NCBI RefSeq assembly: GCF_000719555.1 | Contig: NZ_JOGX01000023.1 | Span: 1-64,000, forward strand | DNA length: 64,000 nt | Direction: 5' to 3' | Source of the DNA: Streptomyces sp. NRRL F-5727 | Lineage (GTDB): Bacteria > Actinomycetota > Actinomycetes > Streptomycetales > Streptomycetaceae | Part shown: piece by piece, positions 25,085 to 33,461 of the stretch | Numbering within the stretch: the first letter of the stretch is position 1 | Layout of the letters: each line of letters starts with the position of its first letter | Made by a program: the position numbers and the translations under genes | The notes under the pieces: generated by a model | Databases searched by the model: none | What the model was told of the DNA's origin: nothing | What the model saw: the letters and a program-made list of their open reading frames with translations, nothing else

Positions 25085-25513
25085 ATGCCCCATATCCCCC
25101 ATTTCCACTTCGGCCTCGACCCCGACCTCGGTGTCGTAGCCCGACCGACAACAGAGGTCACGCCGCATCTGGCCAACTGGTACCTGGTGCGTGAGCAGTT
25201 CGAGCTCGTTCCCGGCACCGCGGATCTGTACCGGCTCACCTGGCAGAACCACGATCCTTGGCGACGAGGCCGGCAAGCCGTGCACGATCTCCGCCAAGCC
25301 GGATTTGCCGTCCAGGCCGACTACAGCCTCGATCCCGCCCAGTCCGCCCCGCCCGCTCAGGCACGAGGCAACGGGCTGACCGAGCGCCGAGCCCGCATCG
25401 CAGCGGCGGCAGCCAGCCGCTCCCCTCAGCGCCCCCTCACGACCGCGCCCTCGACAACGGCGCCCATCCCCGCCGCCGGACCGGTTCGCGCTGCTGTCTC
25501 GCGGGGGCGGTGA
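25085..25513 (+). CDS. Uncharacterised 142-aa protein
   Basis: ATG 25085 lies behind GAGGAC. The first 80 residues form a compact domain (MPHIPHFHFGLDPDLGVVAR, HLANWYLVREQFELVPGTADLYRLT, AVHDLRQAGFAVQADYSLDP) whose second part, AVHDLR..GF.V..D..LD, also appears in the next small protein as AADMLRTARYPVLLDSSL. The remaining 60 residues are a Ser/Thr/Pro-rich tail ending AAVSRGR. No family is recognised. Confidence 0.65.
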   Translation: MPHIPHFHFGLDPDLGVVARPTTEVTPHLANWYLVREQFELVPGTADLYRLTWQNHDPWRRGRQAVHDLRQAGFAVQADYSLDPAQSAPPAQARGNGLTERRARIAAAAASRSPQRPLTTAPSTTAPIPAAGPVRAAVSRGR

Positions 25514-25516
25514 CCC

Positions 25517-25834
25517 GTGGACGACGCCTCAATTCGCATCGTCCGTGAGCGCGGCGGCGAAGTGGAAGTCACCGGCCCTGTCGAGCCGCTCGCCATGGAA
25601 CTGCTCCTGAGGGCCGGCTTTCTGGCCCAGCCGACACTGAGAGGCCCCTGGATCCGCCTCCCGTTCGACATGGGCGAGACCTGGGAGAACGACCGCGCCC
25701 AGTGGGCCGCCGACATGCTCCGCACCGCGCGGTACCCCGTCCTCCTCGACTCCAGCCTCAGCTCCGCTCCTCCCCACGCCCCGCCCCATCGCCGCGCTCC
25801 CGCCCTGCGCGCGGCTCCGTCGCGACGCCGCTGA
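25517..25834 (+). CDS. Uncharacterised 105-aa protein
   Basis: GTG 25517 is 3 bp after the previous stop, implying coupling. The domain of about 75 residues (IRIVRERGGEVEVTGPVEP, AMELLLRAGFLAQPTLRGPWIRLP, WAADMLRTARYPVLLDSSL) resembles a shortened version of its neighbour. The tail is Pro/Arg-rich, ending AAPSRRR. Function is unknown. Confidence 0.6.
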   Translation: MDDASIRIVRERGGEVEVTGPVEPLAMELLLRAGFLAQPTLRGPWIRLPFDMGETWENDRAQWAADMLRTARYPVLLDSSLSSAPPHAPPHRRAPALRAAPSRRR

Positions 25835-25858
25835 CGCGCCGCCTTCCGGAGAACACTC

Positions 25859-26881
25859 GTGTCCCCTACCGCCCACATCACTCTGTACTCAAGCCCTGAC
25901 GACGGCATCGTCGCCCTCCCCGGCGGGCCAGGTGCCGACTGGGCCGTCATCGCCCTTGACCTCGCGCACTTCGAGTCGGCCGACGAAGGAATCCACGTCC
26001 TGCCGATGTCCGACCTCGACCGTGCACAGACGGCGCTCGACACGCTCTACGCCAACGCGCACCGGTTCGGCATCACGGTGACCACCACCCGCCAGACGTT
26101 CATCAGCGACATCGGGCGAGGCATCGCTGCACGCCTTGATGACTCCTGGACGGTGGAGGTCGGCAACTGCCTGCTTTCGCCCTCGGATTCACGTAACCGC
26201 CTGAACTTCCTCTGGGACTCCCTTGGGGGGTCACTGTTCTACGTCATGCAGTCGTACTCGGAGCAAGTATCGGCAGTGGCCTTCCTCCGCTCAGAAAGCG
26301 GCCTCGAACTGGCGGTGCTGCGGCGTCCGTGGGACGGTCAGATCGTCGTCGGCGCCCTCGCTCCGGATGCGCAGTTCACCTCGCTGGGGACGGCGGCGCC
26401 GGTCAGCGTCGTCGCACCCGATGTCGCCGGCGTCCTGAAGAAGGTCACGGAGATACTCCTGCCTTCCTACGAACACGCCCTGGCGCAGGCCCACTTCCGG
26501 CTCCTAGGACGCGTCCTTGATCAGATCCGGTCGGCCCGGACGAACGGCGCCCTGCCCCGCGTCTGGGCGTTGAACGAGGACCTCTGCCAACACTGGTACG
26601 GCCTCGACCATCATCTGCGCCGAGGCGTGTACGGTCCGCTGCCGAAGGCTCTGGACGATCTCCTTCGCGGGGCCGATGCAGCCCTGGCCGAAGGCAGCGC
26701 GCAGGACGAGGAAGGAGCTGTTCAGCTCCTGGAGCGCTGGCTACAGCAGGGCACACTGCTCGTCGACCTGGTGCAGTCCCTCGACCCGGACTTCACCGCC
26801 TCCTCGGTCACACCGTCGGCACCTGCTCCCCTCCCGCCCGGGCCGCCACATCAAGGGCGCCGGCCGGGGATGAGCAGGTGA
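25859..26881 (+). CDS. Uncharacterised 340-aa protein, paralogue of 23981-25045
   Basis: GTG 25859 follows CGGAGAACACTC. The N-terminal part reads AHITLYSSPDDGIVALPGG, then GIHVLPMSDLDRAQTALDTLYANAHRFGITVTTTR. The centre is WDSLGGSLFYVMQ and VAFLRSESGLELAVLRR, ending ILLPSYEHALAQAHFRLLG. The C-terminal 100 residues are helical (YGLDHHLRRGVYGPLPKALDDLLRG), then Pro-rich, ending HQGRRPGMSR. It is the second copy of this protein type in 3 kb. The stop overlaps the MFS start. No known domain was found by eye. Confidence 0.72.
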   Translation: MSPTAHITLYSSPDDGIVALPGGPGADWAVIALDLAHFESADEGIHVLPMSDLDRAQTALDTLYANAHRFGITVTTTRQTFISDIGRGIAARLDDSWTVEVGNCLLSPSDSRNRLNFLWDSLGGSLFYVMQSYSEQVSAVAFLRSESGLELAVLRRPWDGQIVVGALAPDAQFTSLGTAAPVSVVAPDVAGVLKKVTEILLPSYEHALAQAHFRLLGRVLDQIRSARTNGALPRVWALNEDLCQHWYGLDHHLRRGVYGPLPKALDDLLRGADAALAEGSAQDEEGAVQLLERWLQQGTLLVDLVQSLDPDFTASSVTPSAPAPLPPGPPHQGRRPGMSR

Positions 26882-28134
26882 CGACTGCACGGACGTCGGG
26901 ACCGGTTCTGGGTGAGCCGTACGTGGCCCGGCTTCTGGTCGGCACCATGGTCGCGCGGCTCCCGACGGGCATGGTGCCGGTCGTACTCCTCCTGCTGGTC
27001 GCCGACCAGGGCGGAGCCGCGTCCACAGCCGCCCTGATGTGCGCGGCGTACGGGCTGGCCTCCGCGCTCGGGCAGCCGGCACTCGGCCGGGTCGTGGACC
27101 GGCACGGGCAGACGGCCGTGACCTGGACGGCTACCGGCTTCACCAGTCTGGCGATGCTGGCCATGCCCCGCGTCGACTCGACCACGCAGACGCCGCTGTT
27201 CATCGCCCTGGTGGTCCTCGCCGGCATCTCCACCCCGCCGGCCGAGGCCAACCTTCGAGCCCTGTGGCCGAGCGTGCTGCCCGATCCTCAGCAGCAGCGC
27301 GCCGCGCTCGCCCTGGACACCGGATCGCAGGGGGTGATCTTCATCGCGGGGCCCCCGCTGGTCGCCACCGTCACCACGTTCGCCGGACCGGACACCGCCA
27401 TGGTCGCGACAGCCATGCTCGGCCTGGTCGGGGCGGCGGTCGTCCTGAGCGCCACCCCGTCCCGGAGCTGGCGCCCCGGCACGGCCGCGTCGTCCGGGCT
27501 TCTCGGCCCCCTACGCTCGCTCGGGCTGGTCGCTCTGCTCGTCGCCATGACCGGGACCGGCGTCGCGCTCGGTGCCCACACGGTCTGGGCCGTCGCGCTT
27601 GCCGAGCGGAGCGAGAGCGCTCTGCTGCTGGGACTCCTGCCGGCGGCGCTGTCCGTCGGCAGCCTCCTCGGCGGCACGCTCTACAGCCGGCGGGTGTGGC
27701 CGGGCAGTCTCACCGCTCAGCTCGTTGTAGGTTCCGCAGCCTTCGCAGTGTGCTGGCTCCCCCTGATGCTGAGCCCGGGACCGGCAGCGGCAGTCGCCAT
27801 GTCCGCCCTGCCGGGTCTTGCCCTCCCGGCGCTGGTGACCAGCGCCTTCCTCACCGTGGACGCGCTCGCCCCGGCCGGCACTGTCACCGAGGCGTACGCG
27901 TGGCTGATCGCCGCCATCGGCGTCGGCCAGGCCACGGGGACGGCCTTCGCCGGCCAACTCACCACCCACCCCCAGCTTGGCGCCGGCCTCCCCGCCGCCG
28001 GAGCGGCGCTCACCGTCGCCGTGCTCGCCGCGGCGTGGAGCTGGATCTACGTGCCCGACACCCGCGCACGCCGCGGTCGACACCGCCGTGTTCCCGCGCA
28101 CCGCGCGGGGAGGGCTTCGGCCCGTACCGCCTGA
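26878..28134 (+). CDS. MFS transporter
   Basis: This 418-aa membrane protein starts at GTG 26878, overlapping the previous stop (GTGA). About twelve helices are present, with a loop motif GRVVDRHGQTAV after helix two, typical of MFS drug-exporter-like proteins. The C-terminus is a basic Arg/His/Ala-rich tail (RARRGRHRRVPAHRAGRAS). It is similar in size and context to the MFS gene at 5285-6547 on the other strand. Substrate unknown. Confidence 0.85.
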   Translation: MTTARTSGPVLGEPYVARLLVGTMVARLPTGMVPVVLLLLVADQGGAASTAALMCAAYGLASALGQPALGRVVDRHGQTAVTWTATGFTSLAMLAMPRVDSTTQTPLFIALVVLAGISTPPAEANLRALWPSVLPDPQQQRAALALDTGSQGVIFIAGPPLVATVTTFAGPDTAMVATAMLGLVGAAVVLSATPSRSWRPGTAASSGLLGPLRSLGLVALLVAMTGTGVALGAHTVWAVALAERSESALLLGLLPAALSVGSLLGGTLYSRRVWPGSLTAQLVVGSAAFAVCWLPLMLSPGPAAAVAMSALPGLALPALVTSAFLTVDALAPAGTVTEAYAWLIAAIGVGQATGTAFAGQLTTHPQLGAGLPAAGAALTVAVLAAAWSWIYVPDTRARRGRHRRVPAHRAGRASARTA

Positions 28135-28176
28135 CACCCCTTCCCTCTTTCCCTTCTCGAACCCAAGGAGATCTTC

Positions 28177-28674
28177 ATGGCCGTGCCCACGTCCTTCGAG
28201 GTCGTCCACAGCTGTGGACACGCCGTCCCCTACGACATGTCGACCCGGTCGGCAGACCAGCGAGCCGGGTACGCCCGGTGGCTCACCGAACGGAAGTGCA
28301 CCGAGTGCTGGCGAGCCGAGCATCGGGCCGATGCCGCGAGTACCGCGGAGTGGCTGGCCGCCAAGCGCGCCGAGGAACAGGCCGCCGCGGCGGCGTGGAC
28401 CACCCAGTTCGACATGCCCGAGCTGGAGGGTCCCGAGAAGATCCTCGGCTGGGGCGAGCGCTGCCGGCACCAGCTCGTGACCAGGTCGTACGAGGCTCTC
28501 GTCACCGAGGGGAGCTGGGACGAAGCCGACTGGGCGCAGCTGGAGGAGCAGATCCGGCTGCTGACCCGGGCCGGGTGGTGGGTGGACCAGCGCGACGCCG
28601 ACGGCGTGGATCTGCCGGAACTCGTCGAGGCCGCGAGCGACCGGGACCGGCCCACGGAGAACCCGTTCCGGTAG
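28177..28674 (+). CDS. 165-aa protein with N-terminal zinc-ribbon-like Cys/His
   Basis: ATG 28177 lies behind AAGGAG. The N-terminus carries HSCGHAVPYD and ERKCTECWRAEH, a C-x-H plus CxxC arrangement that could bind zinc; this signature (HSCGH...ARWL...C..CWR) is one I have seen in Streptomyces mobile elements. The remaining sequence is acidic and helical (MPELEGPEKILGWGERCRHQLV, EADWAQLEEQIRLL). A second half with Trp and acidic residues follows. It ends TENPFR. Palindromic repeat copy 3 begins 10 bp after the stop. Confidence 0.7.
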   Translation: MAVPTSFEVVHSCGHAVPYDMSTRSADQRAGYARWLTERKCTECWRAEHRADAASTAEWLAAKRAEEQAAAAAWTTQFDMPELEGPEKILGWGERCRHQLVTRSYEALVTEGSWDEADWAQLEEQIRLLTRAGWWVDQRDADGVDLPELVEAASDRDRPTENPFR

Positions 28675-28683
28675 GCGCGCAGC

Positions 28684-28735
28684 GCGCAATATAGCGGCGG
28701 ATCCCCGGTTTCCGAAACCGGGGATTCTCCGGACC
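28684..28735 (+). repeat. 50-bp intergenic palindromic element, copy 3
   Basis: The perfect 12+1+12 inverted repeat is at 28701-28725, preceded by GCGCAATATAGCGGCGG and followed by TCTCCGGACC. It matches copy 1 exactly when the strand is reversed. It lies 10 bp after one stop and 46 bp before the next start. Confidence 0.9.
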
Positions 28736-28780
28736 CTTTGTCTTCCACCGCCGCCCCGCGACCTCGTGGAAGGACCGTCC

Positions 28781-29191
28781 GTGCCTGAGACCCGCCCCGT
28801 GTACCTGCCGCACGACCCGCTCACCCCGAAGCGGGACATCACCCACGCCCACTTCCGGCCCGGCGAGCACGTGGTGATCTTCAAGGGGGCCGCCGAGGGG
28901 CGGCTGTGGGGTGACGCGATGAAGGTGGTCACCGACTCGCTGCACACGCCGACCGACGAGAACGGGTGGCGGCTGCTCGACCCGAACGGCGGCCACCGCT
29001 CCTACCTGACCGCCCACCCCCGCTACATGGTGCACCTGTCCACCCTGTGCCCCGAGTGCCTCGTGCACCAACAGGCCCTGCGCGAGTACCTGATACCGCG
29101 CGTCGGGACCGGCGAGGAGCCGGTCGACTGCCGCTGGTACTCGGTGACCGCGCTCAACCAGCTGGTCCACGTCGCTGACGTCGGCCGATAG
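28781..29191 (+). CDS. Uncharacterised 136-aa protein
   Basis: GTG 28781 follows GGAAGGACC. The protein starts MPETRPVYLPHDPLTPKRDI and has one globular domain with a CPEC pair (HLSTLCPECLVHQQALREYL) that may bind metal or form a disulphide. No hydrophobic segment and no recognised family. It is the first gene after palindromic repeat copy 3, so that element could be its leader or operator. Confidence 0.65.
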   Translation: MPETRPVYLPHDPLTPKRDITHAHFRPGEHVVIFKGAAEGRLWGDAMKVVTDSLHTPTDENGWRLLDPNGGHRSYLTAHPRYMVHLSTLCPECLVHQQALREYLIPRVGTGEEPVDCRWYSVTALNQLVHVADVGR

Positions 29192-29247
29192 GCGGACAGG
29201 ACCGCGTTCCTCCGCCCCTCCCTGTTAGTCCGACACCCAGCGAGAAC

Positions 29248-30138
29248 ATGATCATTCACCTGTACCGGCACGGCTTTGAAGCCGCCGACGCCCTGGCCGA
29301 TGCGCTCGGTCGTCCCCTCAGCGCGGACGAGGGGCTCACGACCGAGCCCGGCGGCACCGTGGTGGCCTACTGGGACCAGCTCGACCGATACACCGACGAG
29401 AGCCGGTACTGGACGACACCGGAGTGGGCCCAGCACCTCGCCGATCCGCTGGTCGAGCATCCCTTCGCCGCCGCCCCGGACGGCTCCCGACGCGCGATCC
29501 TCCACCTGTACGTGCGCCTGCATCCACTGGACCGGGAGCTCTCCCCGGCCGAGTGGTCCGAGGTCGGCCACCGCCTGGCGCGTACGGCCGGCCTGGCTCC
29601 GCCCGGCGACGAGTGGTCCTGCCGCTGGGTCGCCGTACGGGACAAGGCCAACCGCATGGACTTGATCGGCAACCTCATCCGCCTCGACGGCGCCTGGGCA
29701 AGCACCCCCCGCCGCCTGGCCGAAGCCCTGGAGGCGGAAGCCCGCCGAATTGAAGCCGACCTGCTTCTTCACACCGGGCACTTGTCCGTCCAGGAGAAGG
29801 CGCCCGCGGCGACCCGGGCGACCGCCGCTTCACCGGCCCGCGCTCCGGCTGCGACAAGTCCGCTCGCGGGCATCCTGAACCAGCTGGCCGCCGAGCAGGC
29901 CGGGCCGATCGCGGCGGTGCGGCAGCTCGTCGAGCAGGTCGGCCGCCAAGCCGCCGCCCTGCCCGGCCACGAGACCGCCGCCGCCGGCCGGGACCTGTTC
30001 TGGGCGGCCCGCCGCCTCCACGGGGTGCAGGATCAGCTCGGACAGATCGCTGCCCGTCTCGCGCCCCCTCCGCCCGTCCCAGGCCCGGCGCCCGCACTCC
30101 CGCGGACGTCTACGCCGGCCGCGTCGGTGCGGCGGTGA
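29248..30138 (+). CDS. Relaxase-derived protein lacking the His motif
   Basis: This 296-aa protein starts at ATG 29248. Residues about 83-150 (ILHLYVRLHPLDRELSPAEW, HRLARTAGLAPPGDEWSCRWVAVR, then DKANRMDLIGNLIRLDG) follow the pattern of actinobacterial MobA-like relaxases, where the corresponding stretch is CRWVAVRHADDHIHIVATL. The histidine and HIH metal ligands are replaced here (RDKANRMDL), so nicking activity is unlikely. The C-terminal half is a helical, Pro-rich extension (LAAEQAGPIAAVRQLVEQVG), ending TPAASVRR. It may bind DNA or a relaxase without cutting. No intact relaxase is seen in this window. Confidence 0.6.
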   Translation: MIIHLYRHGFEAADALADALGRPLSADEGLTTEPGGTVVAYWDQLDRYTDESRYWTTPEWAQHLADPLVEHPFAAAPDGSRRAILHLYVRLHPLDRELSPAEWSEVGHRLARTAGLAPPGDEWSCRWVAVRDKANRMDLIGNLIRLDGAWASTPRRLAEALEAEARRIEADLLLHTGHLSVQEKAPAATRATAASPARAPAATSPLAGILNQLAAEQAGPIAAVRQLVEQVGRQAAALPGHETAAAGRDLFWAARRLHGVQDQLGQIAARLAPPPPVPGPAPALPRTSTPAASVRR

Positions 30139-30776
30139 GCACGGCGGACGCGGACGCCGAGCAGACGGTGGTCATCGTGCGCGATCTGGCGACCGACGTG
30201 ATCACCGCGAGCGGCGGGGACGGTCTGGCACACGGCATCCTGGAGCGCTCCTTCTTCCTGCGGGAGACGCATGGGGTCACCTGGCACCGGCTGTCGCCCA
30301 CGGTCACGCCGGAGGAAGAGCAGGCCGTCGCCCGTATGGCTGTGGCACGCCTCCAGGCCGCCGGGTACCGGGTCCTCGCCTCTCCGGAGTTCGCCTGGGA
30401 GGGCACCGAGGCACGTTACGTGACGACGGGCCGGGCGATCGAGAACCTCGCCGACCGGATCCGCGAGGCCGCCTCCGTGGACGACCTCACCTTCGAGCTC
30501 GCGGAGCTCACCGCCACGCACGACGGCATCGTCGCCTCGCTCGGTCTGGTCCTGCACGCGCTTGCCGACGCTTACGACCGGTTCAGCGGACCGGCCGATC
30601 CGCACTGGGGTATCCGCCTGCGCAGCGAGGCAGATCACGAACTGCGACTCCTTCAAACGGAGTTGAGGAGCGTACGCGCCACCCTCGCGGACCGCGCCAC
30701 GCTCCCGGGCCGTCGCGGGCCTCACCCCCCGCCACCGGCTCCACCAACGTCTACCGCCTTCGGACGGACCCGATGA
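30135..30776 (+). CDS. Uncharacterised 213-aa protein
   Basis: GTG 30135 overlaps the stop of the relaxase-like gene (GTGA). The first 80 residues contain beta-strand-like segments (TVVIVRDLATDVITA, GVTWHRLSPTVTPEEEQAVARM, LQAAGYRVLASPEF). The second part is helical (AIENLADRIREAASVDDL, DHELRLLQTELRSVRATL). The tail is Pro-rich, ending STAFGRTR. No family is recognised. Coupling to the relaxase-like gene suggests joint function. Confidence 0.65.
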   Translation: MSTADADAEQTVVIVRDLATDVITASGGDGLAHGILERSFFLRETHGVTWHRLSPTVTPEEEQAVARMAVARLQAAGYRVLASPEFAWEGTEARYVTTGRAIENLADRIREAASVDDLTFELAELTATHDGIVASLGLVLHALADAYDRFSGPADPHWGIRLRSEADHELRLLQTELRSVRATLADRATLPGRRGPHPPPPAPPTSTAFGRTR

Positions 30777-30807
30777 CCTTCCCCCCTGTCCCCTCATCGA
30801 GGAGCCC

Positions 30808-31572
30808 ATGTCCCTCCCCCGATCCCTCCCCGACGACGACCGCGACCTGGAGTCGTTCGCCACCCTCCTCGCCGAGCACCTGGACGGCGACTGGACGATC
30901 GAATACCACCCGCACCAAGGCAACGAGGACCAGTTCCGGCACGCCGAAGACGTCTGGGACCTCAACCTGGTCAGCGGCGCCATCGCCGAGTTCGTCCTGC
31001 GTGAAGACGCCCACCTGATCCGGCAGGACGGCACCCGCCTGTACGTCACGATCCGCCCGCTGCACGACGACGAGTTCCTGGTGGCGGCCATCGCCCCGAC
31101 CGGATCGATCGCCGCCGAGGCGTTCGAAGGGGTCCGGGAGCCCGATGGAATCGCCGTGCCGGGCGATCCCGAGCGGGCCGCCCACGCCGTCACCGCCGAC
31201 CTCCTGCCCCGCTACGAGGTCGCACTCGCCCAGGTCAGGCACGCCGTCATGAATCCTCCTCAGCCCGCTTCCCGCCCCGACACGACGGTCGTAATGACCT
31301 GGCGGGAGGACGGCTCCCTCGCGGCGACGACCACCGCCCGGCCCGCGTCCGAGGTGCTGCTCGCCGAGGGCTTCGTGTGGGAGACCGCCTCGAACGCCTA
31401 CGTGCTGGCCGGCGACGACACCCGCACCCAGGGCCACGCGGTCCAGGCCGCCGGCGCCCGTCTCGCCCGCCTCGGCATCGGTGTGGCGCTGCGAACGGCC
31501 CCCCGCCCCGCGGCTGATGTCTCCCTTCCGGCGTCTCAGCCCGGTGGCCGAGCGACCGTTCGCAACCGGTGA
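30808..31572 (+). CDS. Uncharacterised 254-aa protein
   Basis: ATG 30808 lies behind GAGGAG. The N-terminal 140 residues (DDDRDLESFATLLAEHLDGDWTIEYH, VLREDAHLIRQDGTRLYVTIRPL, VTADLLPRYEVALAQVRHAV) share the LLPRYE.AL element with the paralogues at 23981 and 25859. The C-terminal part (MTWREDGSLAATTTARPASEVLLAEGFVWE, AAGARLARLGIGVALRT) is a second small domain with a pattern like that of the genes at 25085 and 25517. It ends GRATVRNR. This fusion of modules seen elsewhere suggests reshuffling within the element. Confidence 0.68.
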   Translation: MSLPRSLPDDDRDLESFATLLAEHLDGDWTIEYHPHQGNEDQFRHAEDVWDLNLVSGAIAEFVLREDAHLIRQDGTRLYVTIRPLHDDEFLVAAIAPTGSIAAEAFEGVREPDGIAVPGDPERAAHAVTADLLPRYEVALAQVRHAVMNPPQPASRPDTTVVMTWREDGSLAATTTARPASEVLLAEGFVWETASNAYVLAGDDTRTQGHAVQAAGARLARLGIGVALRTAPRPAADVSLPASQPGGRATVRNR

Positions 31573-31760
31573 CACAGGCCCGTACCCCGCGTCCGTCCGT
31601 CCCTCCGCTCGATCCGGTCCGCCGGCCTCGCCTCGCCGTCTTCGTCCTACGCCGCTACCTGCGCGCGGCGGTGGTCAAGGCGGGCGGGATCAGCCACCTT
31701 CCTGCCCGTCCGGCGCCGCCCTCCGGTCCGGCTACTCCTGTCCCCCGCCGAACCCGCTGA
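31569..31760 (+). CDS. Small basic protein, 63 aa
   Basis: GTG 31569 overlaps the previous stop (GTGA). The product is Pro/Arg-rich with one more hydrophobic segment (PRLAVFVLRRYLRAAVVKAGG) and ends TPVPRRTR. It could be a genuine coupled small protein. The composition alone would also fit a chance frame, so confidence is modest. Confidence 0.4.
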   Translation: MTQARTPRPSVPPLDPVRRPRLAVFVLRRYLRAAVVKAGGISHLPARPAPPSGPATPVPRRTR

Positions 31761-31792
31761 CCAGCCTCGCGGGCCAATCCCCTTGGAACGCC

Positions 31793-32170
31793 ATGAACCC
31801 GCCCGTCACCGACGACGCCCTCCTCGACGCCATCGCCCAGCACCTCGACCAGCTCGCCGACCATCTGCTGCAGGCAGACGCCCGGCAGGCCGCACAGATC
31901 CTGGCGCGGGTCGTGGACCTGGAGGACGGTGTCCTCCGCAAGCTGACCGACCTCGTCACCGACTGCAGCCGGGCGTCCCGGAACCACGCCGCGGACGGAC
32001 TGTTCCCGCCAGAGGCATGGCTGGCCTTCGGCCGGGCCGGCAACACGCTGGCCAATGTCTCGGACGACCTCGACCAGCATCGGAACGTCTTCGAGCAGAT
32101 CGGCAAACAGGCACCCGCCTCCGCGCCGCCGAAGGCCACCGCGTTCGTCACACGAGGGCGGCACCGGTGA
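31793..32170 (+). CDS. Uncharacterised 125-aa helical protein
   Basis: ATG 31793 is preceded by TTGGAA. The protein is helical throughout (DALLDAIAQHLDQLADHLLQ, AQILARVVDLEDGVLRKLTDLV, LANVSDDLDQHRNVFEQIGKQ), with no membrane segment. The tail is short and Pro/Ala-rich, ending FVTRGRHR. Its stop overlaps the start of the following DUF317 gene, so the two are co-translated. Confidence 0.68.
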   Translation: MNPPVTDDALLDAIAQHLDQLADHLLQADARQAAQILARVVDLEDGVLRKLTDLVTDCSRASRNHAADGLFPPEAWLAFGRAGNTLANVSDDLDQHRNVFEQIGKQAPASAPPKATAFVTRGRHR

Positions 32171-32943
32171 ACAAGAGGCAACAGCAGTGGTCCGGATGGG
32201 GCGCCCAGCAGGCCGCACAGCAGCACTACCTCATCGAGCCCCGATACCTGGCCGGCGGCGGCGACCTGCGGCACATCACCGAATACCTGCGCGCCTCCGG
32301 CTGGAAGGACAGCACCCCCCGGTCGTCCGCCACCCTCGTCTTCGGCTCCCCCGACAGGGCCGTCCGTGTCGCCTACCAGCCACCGGGCGGCTGGCAGATC
32401 CACGGCGCCGCCCAAGGACACCAGCCGGCCTGGCAGGTCACGTTCACCGCGCAGACGCCGGTGGAGATCGTCGCCGGCCTCACCGACGCACTGACCAAGG
32501 AACGCTCCGCACACGCCCCCAACGTGTGGGCGCCGCTCTCCGAACACGGCTGGTCCACCGACACCGGCCAGGAGTACACCGCCGTCAGCCCCACCCGGGA
32601 CGCCTTCGTCCAGTACGTCGGTACCGGCCCCGATCAGCACTGGTGGATCGGCGCCCGCAACGAGCACGGCGCGGTCTGGAACCTGCAGGCCACCCCGACG
32701 GCCCCGCTGCACCTGCTGCAGGGCCTGACCGAGGCTCTGGCCTCCCCCGAGCCGGTGATGCGACCGCGCGGGCACGTGCCGCCGAGCAAGCGCATCCGAG
32801 TCACCTCCGTGTCCGTACTGCCCGAACAGCTCAGAGGCTGGCAGCAGGCACGCATCACCGCCGCCCGCGCCGCCACCTGGGCCCGCAACTCCGTCCGCGT
32901 CGCCCGGCCCCGTACCAAGGCACGCCACCACGCCCACCCCTGA
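32167..32943 (+). CDS. DUF317 domain protein
   Basis: This 258-aa protein starts at GTG 32167 (GTGA overlap). Two half-domains are clear: YLIEPRYLAGGGDLRHITEYLRASGW then AWQVTFTAQTPVEIVAGLTDALT (about 24-115), and WAPLSEHGWSTDTGQEYTAVSP then PTAPLHLLQGLTEALASPEPVMR (about 120-205). This is the canonical DUF317 pattern and the best match in the window. The C-terminal tail is basic (ARAATWARNSVRVARPRTKARHHAHP). The start codon overlaps the stop of the helical 125-aa gene. Confidence 0.85.
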   Translation: MNKRQQQWSGWGAQQAAQQHYLIEPRYLAGGGDLRHITEYLRASGWKDSTPRSSATLVFGSPDRAVRVAYQPPGGWQIHGAAQGHQPAWQVTFTAQTPVEIVAGLTDALTKERSAHAPNVWAPLSEHGWSTDTGQEYTAVSPTRDAFVQYVGTGPDQHWWIGARNEHGAVWNLQATPTAPLHLLQGLTEALASPEPVMRPRGHVPPSKRIRVTSVSVLPEQLRGWQQARITAARAATWARNSVRVARPRTKARHHAHP

Positions 32944-32957
32944 TCACCAGGAGCACC

Positions 32958-33020
32958 ATGCCCTCCTCGTTCCCCCTACCCCTTGCAGTTTGCCGCCCTC
33001 TACTGGAGGCGGCGGGATGA
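32958..33020 (+). CDS. 20-aa microprotein coupled to the next gene
   Basis: ATG 32958 follows AGGAGCACC and encodes MPSSFPLPLAVCRPLLEAAG. Its TGA overlaps the ATG of the next gene (ATGA). It may be a translated leader that feeds ribosomes to the next gene. Confidence 0.45.
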   Translation: MPSSFPLPLAVCRPLLEAAG

Positions 33021-33346
33021 AGTCCACGCCTCCCTCCGCCGAGGACATCCAGAGTGCCCTTGAGGTACTGCTCGACTTCGGCTGCCACCTGGAAGAACAC
33101 GTATCTATTTCTCACCTGAGGCCCCAGCTGGAGACAGCCCTCCACGAAACCTGGGGACTGCCTGCGGCCCTGGGGCAGATTCTCCGCGCCGCAGCCCGCA
33201 ACATCGACGGCTGGGTCCTCATGCCGGCGCCTCGGGAAATCCGGGAAGTCATCGACCGCTTCCGGGAAGCCGCCCCCGAAGCCACGCTCTGCCTGAACCT
33301 GCACGAAGACGTCCACCGCCTTGATCCAGAGCTCTTCGACCGCTGA
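33017..33346 (+). CDS. Uncharacterised 109-aa protein
   Basis: ATG 33017 lies behind GGAGG, itself within the upstream microprotein frame. The protein (MKSTPPSAEDIQSALEVLLD, FGCHLEEHVSISHLRPQLETAL, EIREVIDRFREAAPEATLCLNL) is a single soluble alpha/beta domain. Codon use is less extreme in GC than its neighbours (for example GTATCTATTTCTCAC around 33100), which may mark a more recent acquisition. It ends in ELFDR without the Pro-rich tail of neighbouring proteins. Confidence 0.62.
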   Translation: MKSTPPSAEDIQSALEVLLDFGCHLEEHVSISHLRPQLETALHETWGLPAALGQILRAAARNIDGWVLMPAPREIREVIDRFREAAPEATLCLNLHEDVHRLDPELFDR

Positions 33347-33355
33347 CGACTCCAC

Positions 33356-33400
33356 TGCGGGGCCGGCAGCCCACGACAGAGAAGGTCGATCGACCCCGCA
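33356..33400. promoter_or_regulatory. Nested inverted repeats upstream of a DUF317 gene
   Basis: TGCGGGG (33356-33362) and CCCCGCA (33394-33400) form outer arms. A perfect 12-bp palindrome GGTCGATCGACC (33384-33395) lies inside and overlaps the right arm by two bases. The element sits in the 115-bp gap between two genes and could be an operator or a terminator for the 109-aa gene. Confidence 0.4.
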
Positions 33401-33461
33401 GAGCAAGACATCTCCAAGTCCTGCCGCACCCCAGCCCGCCTCGGCATCAGAGGAAAATCCC

